Below, in pieces: positions 8,779 to 21,000 of a DNA stretch of 64,000 nt. Position 1 is the first letter of the stretch. Each line of letters begins with the position of its first letter. Under the pieces are notes generated by a model. That model had not been told where the DNA came from, searched no databases, and saw only the letters and a list, made by a program, of their open reading frames with translations. The stretch is from Clostridia bacterium. GTDB lineage: Bacteria; Bacillota; DSM-521; Neomoorellales; SLTJ01. The stretch lies in NCBI GenBank assembly GCA_024653205.1, contig JANLFO010000001.1, positions 62,001 through 126,000 on the forward strand, written 5' to 3'. A program made the position numbers and the translations under genes.

Positions 8779-11220
8779 ATGACGGCTTCTTTTGCCGAAT
8801 TCTTCCGGACCGCTACCGGTTACGAACCCTACCCTTACCAGCGTCGGCTTGCCGATGCCCCTCTGTGGCCGCGCGTGCTGAAGGCCCCTACCGGGGCCGG
8901 AAAAACCGCGGCCGTGCTGCTCGCCTGGATCTGGCGGCGCCGTTTCCACCCCGATCCGAACGTTAGGAACTCCACTCCCCGGCGGCTGGTGTATTGCCTG
9001 CCGATGCGTGTGCTGGTGGAGCAGACCCGGGATGCAGTTGAGGATTACCTCCAGCGCCTGGGGCTCCGGTCGTCCCACCAGGGAGGGGTTCGGCCGGACG
9101 ATATAGGGGTACACATCTTGATGGGCGGAGAAAGGGACGAGGACTGGCACCTCTATCCCGAGCGGGAGTGCGTGCTCATAGGCACGCAGGACCTCCTGCT
9201 TTCCCGGGCTCTTAACCGGGGGTACGTCCTGTCCAGGTTTCGCTGGCCTATACCTTTCGGCCTCCTCAATAACGATGCCCTCTGGATTTTCGATGAGGTT
9301 CAGTTAATGGGCGTCGCCGTTCCCACGAGCGCGCAGCTAGAAGCCTTCCGTCGAGCCTTCGGCACCGTGTGCCCCGCCGCCACCACTTGGATGTCTGCTA
9401 CTCTGAGCCGCGCCTGGCTGGAAACCGTGGATCATGCGGCACCGCCGGATGAGGAGTGGCTGGAGCTAGACGATGAGGATCATCAGGACCCCCGGCTTGC
9501 GCCCCGCCTCGGCGCAGCAAAGCAGCTCAAGCAGCTGCGCCTGCGTTACGGGCCGGGCGCTTCCGCGTATGCGGCGGAGGTCGCCGATAGCGCCGCCCGG
9601 TTGCACCGGCCGGGTACCCTTACCCTGGTGATCGTGAATACCGTAGGCCGCGCACAGGAGGTGTATCTGGGCCTCCGCCAGCGCTGCCGAACCTCGGCCG
9701 AATTGGTGCTCCTGCACTCCCGCTTCCGGCCTCCGGACCGCAGGGCCCGGGCCGCCCGGCTGCTCGCACCCGTAGACCCTCATGGCCCCGGCCGGATTGC
9801 CGTTTGCACCCAGGTGTTGGAAGCGGGTGTCGATGTCTCGGCTGGGCTCCTAATTACCGAACTGTCGCCCTGGCCCAGCATGGTCCAGCGCTTCGGCCGC
9901 GTTAACCGCTACGCCGAATACCCCAACGCCCACGTATACTGGATCGACGTGCCAATGGGCCAGGCGGCCCCGTATGCGCCGGAGGCGCTCCACCTGGCCC
10001 GCGGTATCCTTCGAAGCCTGGAGGGCGGTTCTGTGGCCCCCGCCACCTTGCCCGACCCCGACCTGCCCGGGGAAGAGCACGAGGTCCTGCGCCGTCGGGA
10101 CCTGATAGACCTGTTTGACACCGCTCCGGACCTCTCCGGGAACGATGTGGACGTGTCGCGGTTCGTCCGCGACAGCCGGGAAACGGAGGTCCGCGTCTGC
10201 TGGCGTGCCTGGGCGGGAGGGGAGCCCCCGAGAGACTGGGCGCGGGTGGTGCCGGATGAGCTCTGCCCGGTGCCAATCGGCGAGCTGCGGGCCCGGCTGG
10301 CCAAGGCGGGCAGGGAGGCCTGGTGCTGGGACCATCTTGCCCGGAGCTGGCGTCGGATAAGCCCCTCCGAGTTGTGGCCCGGTCGGGTCGTAGTGCTCCG
10401 CGCCGAGCACGGCGGTTACGACCCCGAAATGGGCTGGCGGGCGGCCTGCGTTGAGCCGGTGGCTCCCTGCCCGCCCGATGTATCCGAACCGGAGGAAGCG
10501 GGCGGGGACGACGTGCTTACCTTCGCGCCCGGCCGCTGGCAATCGCTGGCCGAGCATTCCGCCGAGGTAGTCCAGGAGGTGGAGGCTCTGCTGGCTGTTT
10601 TGCAGAACCCCAGCCTGGAACCCTTTGCGGTTGACCTGCTCCAGGCCGCGCGTTTTCACGACTGGGGGAAGGCCCACCCGGTATTCCAGGAAACCCTGCT
10701 GGCCCAGGCCGGCGATCCGGAGCGTTATGCCGGCACGGTCTGGGCCAAGGCGGAGCGCACCGCACGGCCGGGCCCGCACCGCCGGCCGCACTTCCGCCAC
10801 GAACTGGCAAGCCTCCTGGCCCTCCTCGGCCAGCAGGCACGGGGCGAAGAACCGGGAGCGAGCCTGGGCGACCTGGCCCTGTACCTCATAGCTAGCCACC
10901 ATGGCCGCGTGCGCCTAACCGTTCGCAACCTCCCCGGGCCGGACGGCCTGCCCTACCCGGAAACCTCGTCGCGGGTGTTACTGGGTATTGAGGACGGGGA
11001 GGTGCTCCCGCCCGCCGAAGTGGATCACGGCCTGGCGCTTCCGGAGGTGCGGCTGGAGCTGTGGCCGGTGGAAATTGGCGACCGTCCCCAGGGGCGGTCC
11101 TGGCTTGCCCGCAGTCTGGCGCTGAGAGACCGCCTGGGGCCGTTCCGTCTGGCTTACCTGGAGGCTCTGCTGCGGGCCGCCGACGCTCGGGCCAGCCTCC
11201 GGGCGGCGAGAGGAGGTTAG
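8779..11220 (+). CDS. cas3: CRISPR-associated helicase/nuclease Cas3, type I-G, C-terminal HD
   Basis: Unwinds and degrades target DNA recruited by the Cascade complex. The helicase is N-terminal: Walker A APTGAGKT at 37-44, the DEAH-type box as DEVQ near 173, MSATL near 206, and the motif VI stretch QRFGRVNRY. The HD nuclease is C-terminal: EHSAEVV near 591, FHDWGK near 626, HFRHELASL and ASHHGR. Helicase-then-HD order is characteristic of type I-G (old I-U), opposite to most Cas3 proteins. ATG 8779 begins close to the helicase fold. The stop is 5 bases before csx17. Part of its HD region (10514-10675) is duplicated at 27260-27421. Confidence 0.93.
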   Translation: MTASFAEFFRTATGYEPYPYQRRLADAPLWPRVLKAPTGAGKTAAVLLAWIWRRRFHPDPNVRNSTPRRLVYCLPMRVLVEQTRDAVEDYLQRLGLRSSHQGGVRPDDIGVHILMGGERDEDWHLYPERECVLIGTQDLLLSRALNRGYVLSRFRWPIPFGLLNNDALWIFDEVQLMGVAVPTSAQLEAFRRAFGTVCPAATTWMSATLSRAWLETVDHAAPPDEEWLELDDEDHQDPRLAPRLGAAKQLKQLRLRYGPGASAYAAEVADSAARLHRPGTLTLVIVNTVGRAQEVYLGLRQRCRTSAELVLLHSRFRPPDRRARAARLLAPVDPHGPGRIAVCTQVLEAGVDVSAGLLITELSPWPSMVQRFGRVNRYAEYPNAHVYWIDVPMGQAAPYAPEALHLARGILRSLEGGSVAPATLPDPDLPGEEHEVLRRRDLIDLFDTAPDLSGNDVDVSRFVRDSRETEVRVCWRAWAGGEPPRDWARVVPDELCPVPIGELRARLAKAGREAWCWDHLARSWRRISPSELWPGRVVVLRAEHGGYDPEMGWRAACVEPVAPCPPDVSEPEEAGGDDVLTFAPGRWQSLAEHSAEVVQEVEALLAVLQNPSLEPFAVDLLQAARFHDWGKAHPVFQETLLAQAGDPERYAGTVWAKAERTARPGPHRRPHFRHELASLLALLGQQARGEEPGASLGDLALYLIASHHGRVRLTVRNLPGPDGLPYPETSSRVLLGIEDGEVLPPAEVDHGLALPEVRLELWPVEIGDRPQGRSWLARSLALRDRLGPFRLAYLEALLRAADARASLRAARGG

Positions 11221-11225
11221 AACAG

Positions 11226-14515
<3,290 letters not shown>

Positions 14516-14747
14516 GACCACTACCGCGCCCAGGTGCTGGCGGCTGTGCGAGGCAAGCCGCAGCGCCGGATGGCGAACCGGGAGCGGAAGCGAAAAGGGG
14601 GAGGGGTTCGCGCAACGTCAAACCCGCGCCCTGCGGGCACTTTCGCCGCCGGGGGCCCCCGATGGGTGCCGTGGCGACCCGGCGGGGCCTAGTTTCGCGA
14701 AAGACGGGGGGCAAGCGCAGGCGGCGGAAGGACCGGTCGAGGGCACA
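14516..14747 (+). promoter_or_regulatory. Probable CRISPR leader
   Basis: 232 bases between csb1 and repeat 1 with no supported gene. It is assigned as leader because the opposite end of the array carries the degenerate terminal repeat. It is GC-rich rather than AT-rich, and no clear promoter is seen. Confidence 0.5.
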
Positions 14748-16015
14748 GTAGCATCCGTGGTTCGAGCCGCGGCCCCGTTGAAGCCCGTAGCCAGCACTAT
14801 TTCTGGCTCCTACCCATAACGTAGCATCCGTGGTTCGAGCCGCGGCCCCGTTGAAGCTCCTGCGACTTCCAGGGCACCGGACAGCTTACCATGTAGCATC
14901 CGTGGTTCGAGCCGCGGCCCCGTTGAAGCCACGGCCCCCTAAGCCCCTTCGCCTTCGCTTCCTGGTAGCATCCGTGGTTCGAGCCGCGGCCCCGTTGAAG
15001 CCGGGATGGGAGTAAGGTGACAGGCGAAATGCCCGTCGTAGCATCCGTGGTTCGAGCCGCGGCCCCGTTGAAGCGTGAGAGAGCAATTTGCGGAGGTCTT
15101 CGGGATTGAGTAGCATCCGTGGTTCGAGCCGCGGCCCCGTTGAAGCACGCCTACCCTACCTTCCACCCGAACCCGATCATGTAGCATCCGTGGTTCGAGC
15201 CGCGGCCCCGTTGAAGCAAGGCGGCGGCGCTCTGGCAGGCGGGAATTCCCGCGTAGCATCCGTGGTTCGAGCCGCGGCCCCGTTGAAGGCCGTTGGGTCT
15301 GCCGGGCAGGAGAAGCAGGGTCAGGGTAGCATCCGTGGTTCGAGCCGCGGCCCCGTTGAAGGACGCCCGGCGTCTGGAACAGCTTGTAAAACTCCCCCGT
15401 AGCATCCGTGGTTCGAGCCGCGGCCCCGTTGAAGCTTAGCGGCAGGAAAACCCAAACCCGGCGCGTCGGCGTAGCATCCGTGGTTCGGACCGCGGCCCCA
15501 TTGAAGCCGGTGAGAAGATCCGTCACCTCGCCCCTGGCGGCGCGTAGCATCCGTGGTTCGGACCGCGGCCCCATTGAAGCTATCTCCTCGTTCTGGAGGA
15601 GTTGATCGGTTTCGTCCGTGTAGCATCCGTGGTTCGGACCGCGGCCCCATTGAAGCCCGACATAAACGTAGATGTCGCCCGCACCCGCCAAGTAGCATCC
15701 GTGGTTCGGACCGCGGCCCCATTGAAGCAAAGCGGCCAGCACAATCTCAGGCAGGGGAACGCTGTAGCATCCGTGGTTCGGACCGCGGCCCCATTGAAGC
15801 GTAAAACGTTTCGCACCTCCTTATCCAGACATCATCGTAGCATCCGTGGTTCGGACCGCGGCCCCATTGAAGCACGAAGGAGACGCTGGAAGCGGCCAAG
15901 ACGCGGAGTAGCATCCGTGGTTCGGACCGCGGCCCCATTGAAGCTTTTTAATGCTCGGGATTGGAACCTTAAGGGTGGTGTAGCATCCGTGGTTCGGACC
16001 GCGGCCCCGTTGAAA
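14748..16015 (+). CRISPR. CRISPR array, 18 repeats / 17 spacers, two repeat variants
   Basis: 36-bp repeats begin GTAGCATCCGTGG and end TTGAAG. Repeats start at 14748, 14821, 14893, 14965, 15038, 15110, 15181, 15253, 15326, 15399, 15471, 15544, 15620, 15692, 15764, 15837, 15908 and 15980. Spacers are 35-40 bases. Repeats 1-10 have A18, G19, G30; repeats 11-17 have G18, A19, A30; repeat 18 has G18, A19, G30 and a final A. CCGTGG (8-13) can pair with CCGCGG (20-25). Positions 14 and 19 close the loop as U-G in the first variant and U-A in the second. Most spacers begin with C, so a 37-base repeat is possible. The degenerate last repeat places the leader on the left. Confidence 0.98.
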
Positions 16016-16047
16016 GGAAGTAGGAAGTAAGAGGGAGGAGAAGGCGC

Positions 16048-17562
16048 ATGATCGCCATAGCCTTTCGTTTCCTGGCCGGACGTTACCATGCCACCTCTTG
16101 GGGCAGGCACGTAAACGAAGGCCTGCCCGAGTGGCCGCCTTCGCCCTGGCGTGTACTGCGCGCCCTGGTGGCCAGCTGGAAGCGGACGCGGCCCGAACTA
16201 CCGGCAGAGGACGTAGCTGACCTCGTGGGAAGGCTGGCAGAAGCCCCTCTGATGTGGCTTCCCCCCGCGAGCGTGGGCCACTCGCGCCACTACATGCCCT
16301 GGTTCAAGAAAGGCCCCGGGGATCGCACGCTGGTATTCGACACGTTCGTGGCGCTTTCCAGAGAGGCAGAGGTGAGGCTGGTGTGGCCCGAGGCGGCTGT
16401 TGAGGGGGACCTGCAGAGACTGCTGGCCGAATTGCTTTCGGGGATAACCTACCTGGGGCGGGCAGAGTCGTGGTGCCAGGTCCGACTTGATCGCTTTCCC
16501 CCGGAGCCGAACTGCTTCCCGGTGCAGCCGGGGACGGCCGCGCCGGCAGAGGGCGACCTGGTGCGCATGCTCGTCGCCCAGTCCGCAGACCCAAGGGCTC
16601 TTCTTGAGGCCCTTATGGTGGAGACTTCCCTGCTGCGCTCGCGCGATCAGCGGTTCGACCCTCCCTGTAGCCGCTGGCTGGACTACGTGCGGCCCCGGCA
16701 GGCCTTGGTGGTGGCTCCTGCAACGGCGCCGGCGCGACTGGGTAGGCAACCTCGGGAGGCACCGGTTGCCGCCCGTTACGCCCTGGACCGCCGGCCGTTG
16801 CCACCCGTTCAGCAGGCCCTGACCCTCGGCGAGAGGGCGCGTCAGGCGGTAATGGCGCGCTTCGGCCGGATGTATCCGGGGGAAATGTCACCCCTTCTTT
16901 CGGGCCGGGATGAGGACGGCCCGCTTCAAGGGCACCGGCATGCCTTCTACCTGCCTGCTGACGAAGACGGCGACGGCCGCCTCGACCACCTTACCGTATA
17001 CGTTCCGGGTGGTCTGGGCCCCCGGGAACGCGCGGCGCTGGGAAGCCTGCGGGAGATTTACTGGGGCGCGGCGGCTAGGGAAGAGCAGAGATTGAAGTTG
17101 CTCCTGCTCGGCTTTCTGTCGGCGCCGGAGCTAAAAGAAGAAGTCCCCCTTTTCCGGCCTAGCCGGTACTTTGTCTCGCATACGCCTTATGTGTTGACTC
17201 GTTACCCGAAGCGGTACCGCAACGGGCGTCCCAAGCTGAATGAATTTGGAGAGCAGATAGACGGGCCGGAAGATCAGGTTCGGAGGGAATGGGAAGAGCG
17301 CCGCCGCCTGAACCCCGAACTGCCGCGGCTGGTGTCCGTGCGTCGGAGGGCCCGTTTGGAACTGGGTTCAGGGTTGGCGATCCGGTGGTTGAGCTTTAGG
17401 AGGCGCCGGGCTCACGGGGGCGGGGCCACGTCCGGACTAGTCTACGGGCTGGCTCTAGAATTCGAGGAACCCGTGTCCGGGCCTCTGGCTTTGGGATACG
17501 GTTGCCACTACGGGCTGGGGCAGTTCGTGCCCGCATACCGGGGTTCATGTGTGGCCGTCTAG
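16048..17562 (+). CDS. csb2: Csb2 (Cas5-Cas6 fusion, type I-G)
   Basis: GSU0054-family protein of 504 residues that processes pre-crRNA and caps the 5' handle in type I-G complexes. The N-terminus MIAIAFRFLAGRYHATSWGRHVNEG and the following EWPPSPWRVLRALVASW are diagnostic. The C-terminus has the glycine-rich GYGCHYGLGQFVPA loop of RAMP folds. A DEDGDGRLDHLTVYVP segment precedes the Cas6-like half. ATG 16048 has GAGGGAGGAG upstream and lies 32 bases after the last repeat. The expected downstream cas4-cas1 and cas2 genes are absent. Confidence 0.92.
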   Translation: MIAIAFRFLAGRYHATSWGRHVNEGLPEWPPSPWRVLRALVASWKRTRPELPAEDVADLVGRLAEAPLMWLPPASVGHSRHYMPWFKKGPGDRTLVFDTFVALSREAEVRLVWPEAAVEGDLQRLLAELLSGITYLGRAESWCQVRLDRFPPEPNCFPVQPGTAAPAEGDLVRMLVAQSADPRALLEALMVETSLLRSRDQRFDPPCSRWLDYVRPRQALVVAPATAPARLGRQPREAPVAARYALDRRPLPPVQQALTLGERARQAVMARFGRMYPGEMSPLLSGRDEDGPLQGHRHAFYLPADEDGDGRLDHLTVYVPGGLGPRERAALGSLREIYWGAAAREEQRLKLLLLGFLSAPELKEEVPLFRPSRYFVSHTPYVLTRYPKRYRNGRPKLNEFGEQIDGPEDQVRREWEERRRLNPELPRLVSVRRRARLELGSGLAIRWLSFRRRRAHGGGATSGLVYGLALEFEEPVSGPLALGYGCHYGLGQFVPAYRGSCVAV

Positions 17563-18007
17563 ACCGTCTTAGTGGAAATACCACCTTGGTGAAACGCCTG
17601 GTTATTGCCTTTCCGTACTGTGCGGCCGGCCCCGCGGTGCAGCTACCCTCACAGCCTGAATGGCGGTGAGGGTTAGGACGCCGACATGTCCAGCTAAGGG
17701 GGTGTCTTCGGCGGGACGGCTGGAGCGCTCAGTGCGGCTTGGGGGAGGCGACCTGCGGACCGCCCCGGTGGCCGAGAGTGCGGGCATCCGCGTTCGCAAA
17801 GATCGTGCCCAGATTGGCGCCCCCTGCCGGTTCTTGTCAGCAGAACGTCGAACGGTGCCCGCTATAGCAGGAAGTTGCTTCCTATTGCCGAAATCAATAA
17901 ATACTAGGGTCGCGGTCTCTATGCCAGGGTAGGGTGGTAGATGGCCCTTTCGAGCCCTGGTGACGCACCAGACCGTCAAAACGCGAGGTAGTGGGGGGTC
18001 TCCTTAG
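17563..18007. other. Non-coding stretch between csb2 and the giant ATPase gene
   Basis: 445 bases with no supported gene. GTGG-AAATA-CCAC just after csb2 is a weak hairpin. No cas1/cas2/cas4 remnant was recognised. Confidence 0.5.
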
Positions 18008-21000
18008 GTGGTAGAGGATTTGCGCCGGCTTTTGCTGAAGGAGCTTCGTGCGGCCCTTGACAGAGATACCAAGGAAGCGATCGTTAGACGGACCCTGGAG
18101 TCTCGTAAGGATATTGGACGGACGAGGCGTGAGGCCCTTGAAGCGGTGGTTCGTACGTTAGGCATTCCTGGATTTAGAAGCCCAGAAAATGCACCAATAC
18201 CGCTTGTGGCAAAAGAGCTCACAAAGGTTGTAGACCATAGTGACGTTGTACTTGGAATCCTGATCGACGCCTGGGTGGATGCCGTGCCGGATCTGGCCGG
18301 TATGGCAGCAGTCATGGTTGCAGATAGGTTAGGAGCCATAAGAGAACTTGCGGAGAGTGTGACTGAGCAACCAGAATTGGGGGACACCGTTGGAGCGGCT
18401 GCCGGACGCCTTGTAGATGAATCTCGGTGCGCTCCCGGCGAGGCTCGTGCAATTGTTTGCGCTCTTCTTTTGCGCTCACTTGAGAGTGAAGCAGGGGGCG
18501 AAGCGGAGCGACAGGCGGCACATTGTGCGAGTGCCCAGGATGTGGCTGCGGGTTCCGGGGCAAATGCATCTCTTTGGGATGAGTTTCTCGAGAGGCTGAG
18601 GGCTCTGCCTGCGGAGGCACGGGAATGGGAGAGCCTTTCCGATTTCCTAGACGTTGTTCAGAGGTTGGCTGCGGAAAAGGCATTAGAAAGAGAGGCTCGC
18701 AGCAACTTCGAGACTGCAGTGAAGCGCCTTCAGGAAGAGTGCGGTGACGCTTTGCGTTACTTTGGTATGAACAAGGTGGCCGAATGGGCCTGGGAGAAAG
18801 TACCGACTGGAAAGCGGAGCGAACTGACCCGGGAAGTGGATAGGCTACGCGATGCCTTACTGCAGCACTCCAAGTTGCGGATGCTTCCAGCTGCTACTTT
18901 GGTCGAGGAGCGAGAGCGGCGGGAGCAACTCTCAGCATTGGAACAGCAGGTCGAAGAGATGTTTAGACGCATTAAAGAGACACTGGGTTCTGCACCGCAG
19001 GGTGTTTCCGTGTCTCCAGAAGAAGCGGGCGAAAGTGAAGGCACGCTTTCGGAGTCTGAGTGTAAGACGGATGAAACCAACACTGAGCAAGAGGAAGGCT
19101 TATCTGTCTCAGACGACGCGCATGGAGAACGGCACCCTGGGGTGAGCCCTGAAGTGGAGGTACAAACCGATTACGGGGGTGCCCCGCTGGCGGAAACCAA
19201 CATGGTTGCCACGGTGTCTGCCCAGGAGGTTGTGGCCTTTCCTACTGAGGTTGAAATTGGAATCTCCCTTCCCCAGACAGTAGTACCAAGTGTGCCCGAG
19301 AGCACTGGTTGGGAGGAACTATTCCTGCAGTTGATTCGAGTTGATGATTTGTCGGGTGCTTACTGGCTGTGTCGCTCGCTAGAGGCCAGAGGTCATCTGC
19401 CTCCTGTACCGTCGTGGCTGGTGGAGGTAGTCCAGGCGGCGCGCTGGCTTGAAATAGACAATCCATCTTTTGTCGGGGACCTATCGCGGATAGCCCGCCA
19501 CCACCAGCCGGGCAGTAGCGATATTGAGGAAGTGCTGGCCTTGGCGGCTGCGCTACGTCCCGCAGTGATTGCACCTGCGACTGGGATGTTAGCGTGGCTC
19601 AGAACACCCGGTTGTTGCTCGGAGCTGAACAGTTTAGTAGAGGCCGTAAGGGACTTTGCGCACCTTGGGAAGTCCGTTCGACGCGTTGATCTACAGGGCG
19701 TGGCGGGGGCGGAGCAATACGAGCAGCAGATTAAAGCAGTAGTGGAGGCGGCGACAAGGTGGCTTGAGGAGGCGCCGCGCCGTCGGGCCAAGACTGCTCG
19801 GGCCACGAATGTGTGGATGAGAATGGTGGGTAAGGATAGTGAGCTACGGGCGATTTTGCAGTGGGTCGCGAGCGATGCCAGAGGCCAATTGGCACAGGCA
19901 CGTGATCTTGTCAGCAAATGGATGGACCGAAAATTTCTCGAAGAAGGTATGGCGGAAATAGATCGCGAGATTATCGGAAGAAGGGTGTCTCCTATTGTTG
20001 GAGACGCACGGGATCAGGTTATCCGTAATGCCCGTGAGGCCTGCGAACTGGCCATGCGCTGGTGTGAAATGGTAGGAAGACAGGACGAAAGTGACACGAA
20101 AAAGCAAGAGTGGCTTAAACACCGAGTAGCCGCGCTACGTAACGGCGTCCAGGCTTCCCTTCCGATCATACAGACGTTGGTGTCGAAAACCGCTAGTGGG
20201 GACGGTTCCCAGCAGGTTGCCACGGCCATACTTTGCCTTGCGCGCTCTTGCGGCCAGCTCTGTTCCGACTTAGGTCTTGCAGGGCCACCTAGTATCGCGT
20301 GCAGCGCTGCGGAATGGAGTTGGCTAACCGTTGGCGTAGACGAATTGGAGGGGGCAATGGCGAGGCGGCTCTTGCTATTGCCCGAGATCGATTTTGATGC
20401 TGATGGCAAGCCAACACTTGAGAGTATGATTGCAGACGTTCTTCCAGAGTCGATCGGACGCAACACGAGCCTATCAAGGACCATTGAACGGTGGTTGGAG
20501 AAGAAGGATTATCGGTTCATTGGGACTCTCTTGCCTGCCGTCCAGGATGAAGAAGAACGGGCGACGCTTACCCAACACTATGAAGAGGAACTAAACGGAG
20601 CCCGGGCCGCTCTTGAAGAGGCACTCTTGAGAACCAGGGATGAGATAGAGCAGGCCGTGGTCGACGGAATTCTCTCTGCAGAGGAACGTACAGCGCTTTC
20701 TGCCCGCCTTCAGAATGTTGACCCCGCAACTGCCTTGAATTTCCCCCTTGAGCACGCACGACTGGAGGGAATTCGGGCTTCGGTACTCGAGGCACGCCGG
20801 GCTCGGCTGGAGGAACTAGGGAAAGAGTGGGCCGATCTAGAGAAGCGCCTTGCCACCTACCCTGGTGACCCAAACGAAAAGGCCAGAACTATCGAGGCAG
20901 TCCGGGGAGCTCTGGAGCGAGGGGATACACGCGTACTGGAGGAGTTCATTGCCCAACTCACGCAAATAATGGATTCAGGCCTGTCAATCACCGAAAGCCT

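Noticed and set aside
8439-9150. Reverse-strand frames overlapping the start of cas3
   Set aside because: They are antisense to a clear Cas3 frame and arise from high GC content.
14784-15979. Self-targeting spacers within this window
   Set aside because: By eye no spacer matched another window position over more than about 13 bases (for example GCGGAGGTCTTCG near 7843 versus spacer 5), which is chance level. A full search was not possible.
14886-16110. Reverse-strand and forward frames across the CRISPR array
   Set aside because: They are translations of the repeats (recurring FNGAA, SVVRAAAPLK-type strings), not genes.
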